45,365 nucleotides of DNA from an uncultured Elusimicrobia bacterium (GTDB taxonomy: Bacteria; Elusimicrobiota; Elusimicrobia; Elusimicrobiales; UBA9959), in contig CAIRNJ010000087.1 in assembly GCA_903879915.1 (NCBI GenBank), positions 1 through 45,365 of the forward strand, in the 5' to 3' direction. Below, one piece after another: positions 22,243-30,813 of this stretch. Position 1 is the stretch's first letter. Each line of letters starts with the position of its first letter. The notes beneath the pieces are model-generated. The model was not told the origin of the DNA. It made no database searches and was given only the letters and a program-made list of their open reading frames with translations. The position numbers were made by a program, and so were the translations under genes.

Positions 22243-22854
22243 ATGACTACCGCTATTAAAATCTTATTCTCGAGCGCGCTGACCGGCCTGCTGGGGCTGG
22301 ACTCCGTCCAGGCGGGGCAATTCCTTTTTTCGCGGCCCGCTTTCGTGGGGCCGCTGCTGGGCTGGCTCAACGGCTGCCCGCTGGAGGGCGCGCGCATAGG
22401 GATACTGCTGGAGCTGCTCTATATCGACGTGATCCCGGTGGGCGGCGTGGTGCCGCCCAACGGCGCGGCGGGCGCGGCGGCCGGCGTTCTGGCCCATGCA
22501 GCGGGCGGCCTCGCCCCTTCCCTGGCTTTCTTCATCGGCGCGGCGGCGGGCGCGGCCTATTCCCCCGTGGAGTCGCGCGTCCGCGCGGCGCGCTCGCCCT
22601 GGAACACTCTGGTGCAGGCGCAGGTCAAAGCCGGCGACCTCAACCTCAGCCGCTGGCTGGCCCGGGCCATGCTCATCGAGAACGCGGTCATGGCCGGCTA
22701 CGTGGTCTGCTGGGCGGGGCTGGCGGCCGCGCTGGCGGCGGTGCCGGGCGTCAGGGCGCTGTACCCCGGAACGGATTTCGCTTATTCCCTTATGCCCTGG
22801 CTGGGGCTCAGCGGGCTGTATTTCAGGTTCCGCACGCAGGCGTATAAAAAGTGA
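22243..22854 (+). CDS. PTS mannose-family EIIC membrane component (short)
   Basis: 203 residues, short for EIIC-Man (about 230-270). It is strongly hydrophobic, with roughly five to six helices. The family-like stretches SALTGLLGLDSVQAGQFLFSR, GLLGWLNG-type turns (GPLLGWLNGCPLEGARIG) and LELLYIDVIPVGGVVPPNGA are present at the N-terminus. The final helices are compact. EIIC forms the sugar pathway with EIID. It overlaps or abuts the EIID start. It could be a reduced form retained for regulation rather than bulk transport (inference). Confidence 0.85.
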   Translation: MTTAIKILFSSALTGLLGLDSVQAGQFLFSRPAFVGPLLGWLNGCPLEGARIGILLELLYIDVIPVGGVVPPNGAAGAAAGVLAHAAGGLAPSLAFFIGAAAGAAYSPVESRVRAARSPWNTLVQAQVKAGDLNLSRWLARAMLIENAVMAGYVVCWAGLAAALAAVPGVRALYPGTDFAYSLMPWLGLSGLYFRFRTQAYKK

Positions 22855-22856
22855 CT

Positions 22857-23768
22857 ATGATGACGGCAGAATTACCTATCAACGCAGCCGCCGGTAAAGC
22901 GCAGGCCCCCCGGCCGGCCCCCGTACGCCCGCCGCTGGCGGCCATGTTCTTCAGGTCGTTCTTCATCCAGGCCGCCTGGAACTATGAAAGGTTCCAGAAC
23001 CTGGGGTTCGCTTTCTCCCTGCTGCCGGCGCTGCGCAGGATCTACCCGGACCGGGAAAAACTCAACGCGGCGGTACTGCGGCACACGGAAATTTTCAACA
23101 CGCAGCCCTATATGGCGAACTTCGTGCTGGGCAACATCGCGCGCATGGAGGAGGCGGCGGCCGCCGCCCCCGAGCCGGGCGCCTGGCTTAAGAGCATGCC
23201 CGGGGTGAAGCAGGCGCTGGCCTCCAGCTTCGCCTCCATCGGCGACAGGATCTTCTGGGGCCGGCTTAAGCCCATGACCACGCAGGTCTGCCTGCTGGTC
23301 TGGACGCTGTGCGGTTTCACTGGCTGGCTTTTTACCGGCCTGGACACCCGGCCGTCAACGGGCCTGCTGCTGGCCGGACCGCTGCTGGGCATAGCGGGCT
23401 ATTCGGCCGTCGCGGTTTTCCTGCGCTGGCAGGGCCTGGCCAAAGGCTACGCCTGCGGAGGTACGGCCAGCTGCGGGCTGGATACCGTGAACTGGCCGCG
23501 CATCATCAGGCTTTTAAGCGCCGTCGGTTACGCGCTGTCCATCATGCTGGCGCTGCTGGCGTTCGGCCTGCTGGCCGGCGTGAATTACGCCTCCTGTTCC
23601 GCGGCGGCCCTGCTGCTTAAGCTGGGGCTGGGCGCGGCGGTCCTCGTGCTGCACCGCTTAACGCGCGCTTTCGGCCGCTCGGTGCTTTTCGCGGCGGGCT
23701 TTATCCTGGCGGTTTCCGTGCTGCTTTTTAGTGTTCTAAGACTAGCTCCGTTCAACCTCTACATATGA
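22857..23768 (+). CDS. PTS mannose-family EIID membrane component
   Basis: 303 residues from the ATG at 22857. A GTG at 22851 overlapping the EIIC stop, or the ATG at 22860, are alternatives. The N-terminal half is clearly EIID: MFFRSFFIQAAWNYERFQNLGF, then PALRRIYPD, HTEIFNTQPYMANFVLG and IFWGRLKPM. The second half has four hydrophobic segments and is less conserved, with a Cys-containing loop (GYACGGTASCGLD). It overlaps the HPr start by 4 nt, so permease and HPr are translationally coupled. Confidence 0.9.
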   Translation: MMTAELPINAAAGKAQAPRPAPVRPPLAAMFFRSFFIQAAWNYERFQNLGFAFSLLPALRRIYPDREKLNAAVLRHTEIFNTQPYMANFVLGNIARMEEAAAAAPEPGAWLKSMPGVKQALASSFASIGDRIFWGRLKPMTTQVCLLVWTLCGFTGWLFTGLDTRPSTGLLLAGPLLGIAGYSAVAVFLRWQGLAKGYACGGTASCGLDTVNWPRIIRLLSAVGYALSIMLALLAFGLLAGVNYASCSAAALLLKLGLGAAVLVLHRLTRAFGRSVLFAAGFILAVSVLLFSVLRLAPFNLYI

Positions 23769-24031
23769 TCAAGAAGGAACTGAAGATAATCAACGAACTC
23801 GGCATTCACGCCAGGCCCGCCGGCATGCTCGCCAATACCGCCGCCCGGTTCGCCTGCGATATAAAACTGCTGAAGGACGGCATGGAAGTCAACGCCAAAA
23901 GCATCATGGGCATCATGACCCTGGCCGCGGGCTGCGGCACCCTGATAGAAGTGATAGCCAAAGGCAGGGACGAGGCCGAGGCCGTGAAGGCCCTGGGCGA
24001 CCTGTTCGCCAGCAAGTTCGACGAGGATTAA
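23765..24031 (+). CDS. ptsH: HPr phosphocarrier protein
   Basis: 88 residues, a normal HPr. His15 in GIHARPA takes phosphate from EI. Ser46 in NAKSIMGIMTL, with the surrounding residues that HPr kinase recognises, is present. Both phosphorylation inputs therefore exist on one protein. The product hands phosphate to EIIA, and Ser46-phosphorylated HPr is the regulatory form. It overlaps EIID by 4 nt and is followed after 53 bp by EI. Confidence 0.95.
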   Translation: MIKKELKIINELGIHARPAGMLANTAARFACDIKLLKDGMEVNAKSIMGIMTLAAGCGTLIEVIAKGRDEAEAVKALGDLFASKFDED

Positions 24032-24084
24032 ATGACCAACCTTAAACGCGAGATGCCGAACGCAGAACGCTCCGAGAGGAAGCT

Positions 24085-25812
24085 ATGCTTATAAAAAAAG
24101 GCGTGGCGGCCAGCCTCGGCATCGCCATAGGCAAGGCGTACATACTCAAGGAAGAGAACATCCTGATAGAGCAGAAGACCATCGCGCCCGAGAAGATAAA
24201 GGCCGAGGTGAAGCGCTTCAAAGAGGCGCTGGAGAAGACCCGGCTGGACCTGGACGCGCTGCACAACAAGATCCTGAGCGTGCTGGGCAAGCAGCACGCC
24301 AAGCTCATTGACACGCACCACCTGATACTGCAGGACCCGCTGATCACCAAGGAAGTCCCGAAGCTGATAGTTTCCAGGGGCATGAACGCGGAATTCGCGC
24401 TGTCGGAGATCCTGGACCAGGCCGAGGAGCAGTTCGAGAAGATAGACGACGAGTTCTTCCACGAGCGCAAGCACGACATCTTCGACGTGGGCAAGAAGAT
24501 CATCTCCAATCTGGTGGACACCGAGAAAGTTTCGCTGAAGGACCTGAAAGAGCCGGTGATCCTGGTGGCCCACAACCTTTACCCGTCGGACACGCTGCAC
24601 ATCAGGGAGTCGAACAAGGTGCTGGGCTTCTGCATGGACCTCGGGTCGAAGTCCAGCCATACCGCCATTTTCGCCCAGAGCATGGGCATCCCGGCGGTGG
24701 TGGGGCTTTCCGACATCAGCCGCCAGGTGGTTAGCGGCGACACCGTGGTGGTGGACGGCGAACAGGGAATGGTGATAATTTCCCCGACCGCGGAGATAAT
24801 CGAAAAATATAAGGCCCGGCGCGAAGAGCTGCAGAAGCAGGAACACTTTTTCCACCGCCTCAAGGGCCTGCCCGCCATAACCCGCGACGGCCACAAGATA
24901 AACCTGATGGCCAACCTGGATTCCTCGGCGGACGCTCCTTCGCTGGCCGCCGTAAAGGCCGAAGGGGTGGGGCTTTACCGCACGGAATCGCTGTACATGA
25001 ACCGCAACTCCGTGCCTACGGAGGCGGAGCAGGTGAAAGCCTACTCGGCCGTGGTAAAAGCGGCGCCCACCATGCCGCTGATCATCCGCACCGCCGATAT
25101 CGGCGGCGACCGCGCCACGCAGCTCGGGATAAAAGGGCTTAAGGACGAACAGAACCCGTTCATGGGGTTCCGGGGCATCCGCCTGTTCATAAAATACCCC
25201 GAGCTGCTCAAGACGCAGCTGCGCGCCATCTACAGGGCCAACACAGAGGGGAACATCAAGATCATGATCCCGATGCTGTCGTCGGTGGACGAGCTGATGG
25301 CCGTGAAAAAAATAGCGCAGGACGTTAAGGCCGAGCTGGCGGAAGAGGGCATGCCCGTAAAGCACGACCCCGCTTTCGGCGTGATGGTGGAGATCCCGGC
25401 CGCGGCCATAATCCTGGATTCGCTGCTGGGCGAGATCGATTTCGTCTCCATCGGCACCAACGACCTGGTGCAGTATATCCTGGCCGTGGACCGCATCAAC
25501 CAGTACGTGTCGGAGCTTTACGAGCCGTTCCACCCCGCCGTGTTGCGCATCATCAACCTGGTGGTGCAGACGGCGCACAAGAAAGGCAAGCCCGTGAGCG
25601 TCTGTGGCGAAATGGCTTCCGACCCCTTCGCCATCCCGCTGCTGGTGGGGATGGGCGTGGACGTGCTTTCGGTGCCGCCCAAGATCTACCTGCGGGCCAA
25701 GTCGGCGGTGCGCGCCATGAACTTCGAGAAGTTCTCCGGCATCGCGCAGCGGGTGCTGGGCATGCCCACCGCGCAGGAAATAAGAAAGCTGGTGGAGGAA
25801 GAAGTGAAGTAG
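24085..25812 (+). CDS. ptsI: PTS enzyme I (PEP-protein phosphotransferase)
   Basis: 575 residues, full length. The phosphorylated His192 is in GSKSSHTAIFAQ. The PEP-binding domain has GVGLYRTESLYM, DIGGDRATQ (an Asp-Arg pair; in many EIs this reads D-K), GTNDLVQY and the catalytic Cys507 in VCGEMASDP. It takes phosphate from PEP and passes it to HPr His15. GAGAGGAAG precedes the ATG. Being adjacent to HPr and all four EII components, it completes the chain PEP-EI-HPr-EIIA-EIIB-sugar. Confidence 0.95.
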   Translation: MLIKKGVAASLGIAIGKAYILKEENILIEQKTIAPEKIKAEVKRFKEALEKTRLDLDALHNKILSVLGKQHAKLIDTHHLILQDPLITKEVPKLIVSRGMNAEFALSEILDQAEEQFEKIDDEFFHERKHDIFDVGKKIISNLVDTEKVSLKDLKEPVILVAHNLYPSDTLHIRESNKVLGFCMDLGSKSSHTAIFAQSMGIPAVVGLSDISRQVVSGDTVVVDGEQGMVIISPTAEIIEKYKARREELQKQEHFFHRLKGLPAITRDGHKINLMANLDSSADAPSLAAVKAEGVGLYRTESLYMNRNSVPTEAEQVKAYSAVVKAAPTMPLIIRTADIGGDRATQLGIKGLKDEQNPFMGFRGIRLFIKYPELLKTQLRAIYRANTEGNIKIMIPMLSSVDELMAVKKIAQDVKAELAEEGMPVKHDPAFGVMVEIPAAAIILDSLLGEIDFVSIGTNDLVQYILAVDRINQYVSELYEPFHPAVLRIINLVVQTAHKKGKPVSVCGEMASDPFAIPLLVGMGVDVLSVPPKIYLRAKSAVRAMNFEKFSGIAQRVLGMPTAQEIRKLVEEEVK

Positions 25813-25833
25813 TCCCCCGGCGGCATTAACTTT

Positions 25834-27651
25834 ATGAACATCAGGAATTTCAGCATCATCGCGCACATCGACCACGGCAAGTCCACGCTGGCTGACCGTT
25901 TCATCAACATCACCAACACGGTGCCCGACCGCCAGATGAAGGAGCAGTTCCTCGACGGCATGGAGCTGGAGCGCGAGCGCGGCATCACCATCAAGGCCAA
26001 GGCCGTAAGGATGCTCTATAAGTCCGAGGCTGACGGCCAGGATTATATCCTGAACCTGATCGACACCCCGGGCCACGTGGACTTTTCCTACGAGGTCTCC
26101 CGCGCCATGGCCGCCTGCGAGGGCGCCATCCTGCTGGTGGACGCTTCTCAGGGCGTGGAGGCGCAGACGCTGGCGCACGCGCACCTGGCGCAGAGCCTGG
26201 GCCTGACCATCATCCCCGTGATAAACAAGATAGACCTGGAGCACGCCAACCCCGACGCCACCGAGGAGCAGATCTGGGAAGTGCTGAAGGACCCCAAGGA
26301 CTCCTCGCGCATCAGCGCCAAGGACGGCCGCGGCGCCCGCGAAGTGCTGGAGCGCGTGATCGCGGAGATTCCGCCCCCGGCCGGCTCACCCGACCGTCCG
26401 CTGAAGGCCCTGGTCTTCGACTCCTTCTACGACGTCTACAAAGGCGTAGTTATCTACACCCGCGTGGTGGACGGAGATGTCTCGGTCGGCCAGTACATTA
26501 CTTTCCATTCCAAGGGCACCAGCTACAAGGTGGAAGAGGTCGGCTACCTCACGCCCAAGCTGATAAAATCCGATTCCATAAAGACCGGAGAGGTCGGCTA
26601 CATCGTCGCCGGCATCCGCGACATCCACGAGATCAAGATGGGCGACACCATTTTCGAGAAGGGCGTGGCTATCGACGAGCCGCTGCCCGGCTACAAGGAA
26701 GTGAACCCGGTGGTGTTCGCCGGCTTCTACCCGGTCAACACCACGGATTACACGGCCCTCAAGAGCGCCATCGAAAAGCTCAACCTCACGGACTCCTCGT
26801 TCAACTTCCAGGGCGAGACCTCCAAGGCGCTGGGCTTCGGCTTCCGGCTGGGCTTCATGGGCCTGTTGCATATGGACATCATCCGCGAGCGCATCGAACG
26901 CGAATTCAATATCCCCATCATCGCCACGAACCCCAACGTTATCTATAAAGTGCTGGCCCGGGACAGCCACGGCACCAAGCAGAGCAAGTACATTGAGGTC
27001 ACCAACCCGGCGGACTTCCCGCATTACGGCGACGTGATGGATATCATGGAGCCCTACGTTAAGGCCAACATCATCACGCCGCTGCCTTACATGGAGGGCA
27101 TCATGAACCTCCTTAAGGAAAAGCGCGGCGAGCATATCAAGATAGAGTACATCTCCACCACCAGGGTGATAGTGGAGTATTACCTGCCGCTGTCCGAGAT
27201 CATCCTGGACTTCTACGACCGGCTGAAGAGCGTCTCCCGCGGCTACGCTTCGTTCGACTACGAGCCGCACGAGTACCGGTCCTCGGACATGGTGAAGATA
27301 GAGATCCTGTTGCACGCGGAATCCGTGGACGCGCTCTCGTTCATCACGCACAAGACCAAGGCGCTGGCCAACTCCAGGATCCTCTGTGAGAAGCTCAAGG
27401 AGCTGATCCCCAGGCACATGTTCGAGATAGCCGTGCAGGCGCAGGTGAACGGCAAGATCATCGCGCGCGAGACGATAGGCGCGCAGCGTAAGGACGTGCT
27501 GGCGAAGTGCTACGGCGGCGACATCACCCGCAAGCGCAAACTCCTGGAAGCGCAGAAGGAAGGCAAGCGCAAGATGAAGCTGATGGGGTCGGTGGAGATC
27601 CCGCAGGAAGCGTTCATGTCGCTTTTGAAGATCAGCCAGGACAAGAAGTGA
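25834..27651 (+). CDS. lepA: Elongation factor 4 (LepA)
   Basis: 605 residues, complete. The G-domain motifs are AHIDHGKSTLAD, DTPGHVDF and NKIDL. Domains II, III and V follow, and the LepA-specific C-terminal domain includes GGDITRKRKLLEAQKEGKRKMK. It is a ribosomal GTPase linked to initiation and back-translocation under stress. It follows ptsI by 21 bp and precedes lepB, the same order as the classic lepA-lepB operon. Confidence 0.96.
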   Translation: MNIRNFSIIAHIDHGKSTLADRFINITNTVPDRQMKEQFLDGMELERERGITIKAKAVRMLYKSEADGQDYILNLIDTPGHVDFSYEVSRAMAACEGAILLVDASQGVEAQTLAHAHLAQSLGLTIIPVINKIDLEHANPDATEEQIWEVLKDPKDSSRISAKDGRGAREVLERVIAEIPPPAGSPDRPLKALVFDSFYDVYKGVVIYTRVVDGDVSVGQYITFHSKGTSYKVEEVGYLTPKLIKSDSIKTGEVGYIVAGIRDIHEIKMGDTIFEKGVAIDEPLPGYKEVNPVVFAGFYPVNTTDYTALKSAIEKLNLTDSSFNFQGETSKALGFGFRLGFMGLLHMDIIRERIEREFNIPIIATNPNVIYKVLARDSHGTKQSKYIEVTNPADFPHYGDVMDIMEPYVKANIITPLPYMEGIMNLLKEKRGEHIKIEYISTTRVIVEYYLPLSEIILDFYDRLKSVSRGYASFDYEPHEYRSSDMVKIEILLHAESVDALSFITHKTKALANSRILCEKLKELIPRHMFEIAVQAQVNGKIIARETIGAQRKDVLAKCYGGDITRKRKLLEAQKEGKRKMKLMGSVEIPQEAFMSLLKISQDKK

Positions 27652-27725
27652 GAGCACGACCGTTTTGCCGCGCGGCCTGTTCCGTACGGGCAGATCTATT
27701 TTGACTTAGACCGGAGATCAACAAC

Positions 27726-28724
27726 ATGGAAGAAAAACTTTTTTGGATAGGCATCCTGATGGGCGTCCATCTTTTCCTCACCACGCATTTCCGCGACAAG
27801 GGGAAATTCAAGACGGATTCCCCTTTCGTGCGCGCCTGGCACGCGCTGTTCTATGGCCTGGTGGGTTTCGTGGCCATGGTGCTGCTCACCGTAAGCCTGG
27901 ATAACCGCCGGGGCGACGTGGTGACCAACGTGCTGTTCACCTCCAGGCAGCTGGTTTACGGGGTGATCGCCGGGTTGGCCGCCGCGTCCTACGCCTGGTG
28001 GAAAGGCGCCGCCGGGAAAAAAAGCGAGCTAAAGAACGGGGCGCCCCTGGCCATACGCGAGGACATGGAGTGGTCCGAGACCGTCTTCTCCGCTGTGCTG
28101 CTGGCCTCCGTGGTGATGTACCTGTTCGTGCAGGCTTTCAAGATCCCGTCCGGCTCCATGGAAAGAACGTTCCTGGTGGGCGACCACCTGTTCGTCAATA
28201 AAATAATCTACGGCGTGCGCATCCCGTACACCGGCAAGAAAGTGCTGAAGCTCTTCAGGATAAAGCGCGGGGACATCGTGGTGTTCCAGTTCCCGTCCTC
28301 CGACCCCCGCGAGTTCCAGTGCGGCGGCAGCCAGTACGGCAAGGATTTCATCAAGCGCGTGGTGGGCATGCCCGGCGACAGCGTCGAGCTGAAGAACGGC
28401 GAGCTTTTCATCAACGGCGTGAAGCCGGACGAGCCTTTCACGCAGCACACCGACCAGTTCCGCTATCCGAAAGGTTCGGCCATGACCCAGCCGGCCGAGT
28501 ACCAGAATTACTGGGAGACCCGCATGCTGGGCCGGATGTTCTCGGATTATATCCGCGATAATTTCGGGCCGGTGAAAGTGCCCCCCGGTTCCTACATGGT
28601 GATGGGCGACAACCGCGACCGCTCCTGCGACTCCCGCTACTGGGGGCCGGTGCCGGAGAACCTGATAAAAGGGCGGGCCTGGTTCACCTACTGGCCGCCC
28701 GGGCGCATAGGCTTTCCCGAATAA
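27726..28724 (+). CDS. lepB: Signal peptidase I
   Basis: 332 residues. Three hydrophobic segments lie in residues 5-95, a longer N-terminus than the two helices of E. coli LepB, and another anchor (ETVFSAVLLASVVMYLFVQAF) just before the catalytic part. The catalytic Ser144 is in IPSGSMERT and the general base Lys210 is in DFIKRVVGMPGD. The final box is GDNRDRSCDSRYWGPV. It cleaves signal peptides of exported proteins on the periplasmic side, and several predicted substrates (PAP2, NamZ and FGE-like genes) lie in this window. It sits 74 bp after lepA. Confidence 0.94.
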   Translation: MEEKLFWIGILMGVHLFLTTHFRDKGKFKTDSPFVRAWHALFYGLVGFVAMVLLTVSLDNRRGDVVTNVLFTSRQLVYGVIAGLAAASYAWWKGAAGKKSELKNGAPLAIREDMEWSETVFSAVLLASVVMYLFVQAFKIPSGSMERTFLVGDHLFVNKIIYGVRIPYTGKKVLKLFRIKRGDIVVFQFPSSDPREFQCGGSQYGKDFIKRVVGMPGDSVELKNGELFINGVKPDEPFTQHTDQFRYPKGSAMTQPAEYQNYWETRMLGRMFSDYIRDNFGPVKVPPGSYMVMGDNRDRSCDSRYWGPVPENLIKGRAWFTYWPPGRIGFPE

Positions 28725-28728
28725 GCGT

Positions 28729-29601
28729 ATGAAACTAACCGAAGTCCTGCAGGCGGGAAGAAAAATATTCTCTTTCGAATTCTATCCTCCCAAGACCGAA
28801 GAGGACGCGCGGCGGCTGTTCGATACCGCGCGCGAGCTCAAGGCGCTTGACCCGGATTTCGTTTCCATCACGAATTCCTCTTCCGGTTCCATCCCTTACC
28901 GCACGGTGGCGCTGTCCGGCGTGCTGAAGGCGGAGCTGGGGCTGGAGACCGTGGCGCACCTGACCTGCGTGGCGCATAGCCGGGCGGAGATAAAAGAGAT
29001 CTGCCTGCGCCTGAAAGCCATGGGGGTAACGAATATCCTGGCGCTGCGCGGGGATATCCAGAACGTGCAAGGCATCCCGGTCAGGCGCGACTACCATTAT
29101 GCCGCCCAGCTGGTGGCCGACCTGAAAAAAGCCGGGGATTTTTCCATAGGCGGGGCCTGCTACCCCGAAAAGCACCCGGAGGCCGCAACCCTTGAGGAGG
29201 ACATAGCCCGCCTCAGGGAAAAAGTGGACGCGGGCGCGGAGTATCTCATAACGCAGCTTTTTTTCGACAACGATTTCTACTTCCGCTTCCTGGAGAGGAC
29301 GGCCGCGGCCGGGATAAACGTCCCCATACTGCCCGGCCTGATGCCGCTGACCGGCTATAAACAGATGCAGAACCTGACCCAGCTGATGAAAGTTTCAGTG
29401 CCCGCCGCCGTGCGCGCCGGGCTGGAGCGCTGGGCCGGCGACAAGGAAAGCCTGTTCAGGTTCAGCGTGGATTACGCCTCGGCCCAGGCGCGGGACCTGC
29501 TGGCGCGGGGCGCGCCGGGGCTGCATCTTTACACGCTCAACCGCAGCCGCGCCGCCATAGCCATACTGAAGAACGTGAAAGGCGGCCCGGCGGCGGCCTA
29601 G
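28729..29601 (+). CDS. metF: Methylenetetrahydrofolate reductase
   Basis: 290 residues, the bacterial FAD-dependent TIM-barrel form. Motifs are FSFEFYPPKTEED, HLTCVAHSR, NILALRGD, GGACYPEKHPEA and GAEYLITQLFFDN, followed by ILPGLMPLT. It reduces 5,10-methylene-THF to 5-methyl-THF for methionine synthesis. The substrate loop normally seen as VTYGAGGST reads ITNSSSGSIP here, a mild deviation. It follows lepB by 4 bp and ends the long run of plus-strand genes that starts at hpf. Confidence 0.9.
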   Translation: MKLTEVLQAGRKIFSFEFYPPKTEEDARRLFDTARELKALDPDFVSITNSSSGSIPYRTVALSGVLKAELGLETVAHLTCVAHSRAEIKEICLRLKAMGVTNILALRGDIQNVQGIPVRRDYHYAAQLVADLKKAGDFSIGGACYPEKHPEAATLEEDIARLREKVDAGAEYLITQLFFDNDFYFRFLERTAAAGINVPILPGLMPLTGYKQMQNLTQLMKVSVPAAVRAGLERWAGDKESLFRFSVDYASAQARDLLARGAPGLHLYTLNRSRAAIAILKNVKGGPAAA

Positions 29602-29631
29602 CGGACCGCGGTTTTTCGGCGGGGGGTTTTG

Positions 29632-29637
29632 TATAAT
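29632..29637 (+). promoter_or_regulatory. -10 element before the zinc-ribbon gene
   Basis: A perfect TATAAT preceded by TTTTG, 22 bp upstream of the ATG at 29660, with AGGGAG between. No convincing -35 box in the GC-rich DNA upstream. It would separate this gene from metF. Confidence 0.45.
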
Positions 29638-29659
29638 TTGCCTGGACAGGGAGAAGCAA

Positions 29660-30406
29660 ATGGACCTACTGCACACGATAGAAACAAAAGCGCTGGTGGA
29701 ACTGCAGCGCATGGATATCGCGCTGGACGCCCTGAAGGCGCGGGCCGCGGCCGTGCCGGTGAAGATAGCGGCCCTGGCCGACGCTTTCGAGGCCAAGAAG
29801 AATTCCATGAGCGCCGCCCGGGAGGCCCTGCTGGCGCTGCAGGGGAAGAAAAAGAACATCGAGCTGGAAATAGCCGAGGCCGAAGAGGACATACGCAAGC
29901 ACCAGCGCGACCTCAACGCGGTGAAGGAAAATAACGCTTTTAAAGCCCTGCTCAGCGAGATCGAGACCTGCAAGAATAAAAAGGACGAGCTCGAGACCCA
30001 GGTGCTGACCGTGCTCGAGGAGATAGACCGGGCCGCCGCGGAGGACGCGAAACTGAAAGCCGAAGTGAAGCAGATAGAGTCGGTCAAAGATTCCGAAGTG
30101 GCCGCGCTCGAGGCCGAAAAGAAGGAAGTGGAGGCCGCCAGCGCCGCCGCCGCCGCGCAGCGCGCCGCCGCCGCCGCCGCGATAACCCCGGAGCTGGTGG
30201 AGAAATACGAAGGTCTCCGCTCCAAGCGCGCGGGGCTCGCGGTGGTACTGGCGCACGAGGACGCGCATAACGGCAAGTTCTCCTGCGGCGGCTGCCACAT
30301 GGGGCTTACGCCGCAGAAGATGCTGGACCTCAAGAAGCACGACACTTTCGCCGTGTGCCCGGACTGCCGGCGCTGGCTTTACCTTGAGCGTACGGTGTTC
30401 GGCTGA
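29660..30406 (+). CDS. Coiled-coil C4 zinc-ribbon protein (CT398/CdsZ-like)
   Basis: 248 residues. Residues about 10-190 are charged and heptad-rich, forming a long antiparallel coiled coil (KKKNIELEIAEAEEDIRKHQRDL). The C-terminus is a zinc ribbon with Cys209, 212, 233 and 236 (CGGC ... CPDC). This matches the C4-type zinc-ribbon family that includes chlamydial CT398/CdsZ. That family often lies next to rnpB, as here; members elsewhere have been tied to sigma54 and secretion ATPases, but the role in free-living bacteria is not established. The ribosome binding site is AGGGAG. Confidence 0.85.
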   Translation: MDLLHTIETKALVELQRMDIALDALKARAAAVPVKIAALADAFEAKKNSMSAAREALLALQGKKKNIELEIAEAEEDIRKHQRDLNAVKENNAFKALLSEIETCKNKKDELETQVLTVLEEIDRAAAEDAKLKAEVKQIESVKDSEVAALEAEKKEVEAASAAAAAQRAAAAAAITPELVEKYEGLRSKRAGLAVVLAHEDAHNGKFSCGGCHMGLTPQKMLDLKKHDTFAVCPDCRRWLYLERTVFG

Positions 30407-30416
30407 TACAGATTTT

Positions 30417-30789
30417 AGACCGCGGACGGAGGGCCGCTCTTTCGCGCAAGCGGGGGGGAGGAACTTCCGAACTTCACAGGGCAGGGTGCCGGTTCAAAGC
30501 CGTTAAGCGGCCATAGGCCGGGAGGCGGGGGCTACATCCCCCGTCGACGGACAGCGCCACAGAGAACATACCGCCCGTAAGGGTAAGGGTGAAAAGGTGC
30601 GGTAAGAGCGCACCGCGTCCGCAGAAATGCGGACGGCAGGGCAAGCCCCTCCTGAAGCAAGGCCAAAATTGCGCCTGGATAGCCCGTCCGTCCCCCTCCG
30701 GGGGGAGGCGCAGAGTGGGCCGCAACAGATAAATGGTCCTCCAGGCCCCGCAAGGGGCCGGACAGAATTCGGGGTACAGTCCGCGGTCT
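30417..30789 (+). ncRNA. rnpB: RNase P RNA, bacterial type A
   Basis: About 373 nt. The ends pair perfectly over 11 bp: AGACCGCGGAC (30417-30427) with GTCCGCGGTCT (30779-30789), then an A-run. Conserved blocks are in order: GGAGGAACTTCCGAAC (P4 5' strand), CAGGGCAGGGTGCC, ACAGAGAACATACCGCC, GGTAAGGGTGAAAAGGTGCG then GTAAGAGCGCACCG, GAAGCAAGGCCAAAA and GGACAGAATTCGG (P4 3' strand). It is the catalytic RNA that trims tRNA 5' leaders. Two P4 positions depart from the consensus on both strands (see findings). The flanking genes are the zinc-ribbon protein and a 90-aa orphan. Confidence 0.96.
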
Positions 30790-30813
30790 AAAAAAATCTG
30801 GCGCCGGAGGCTT

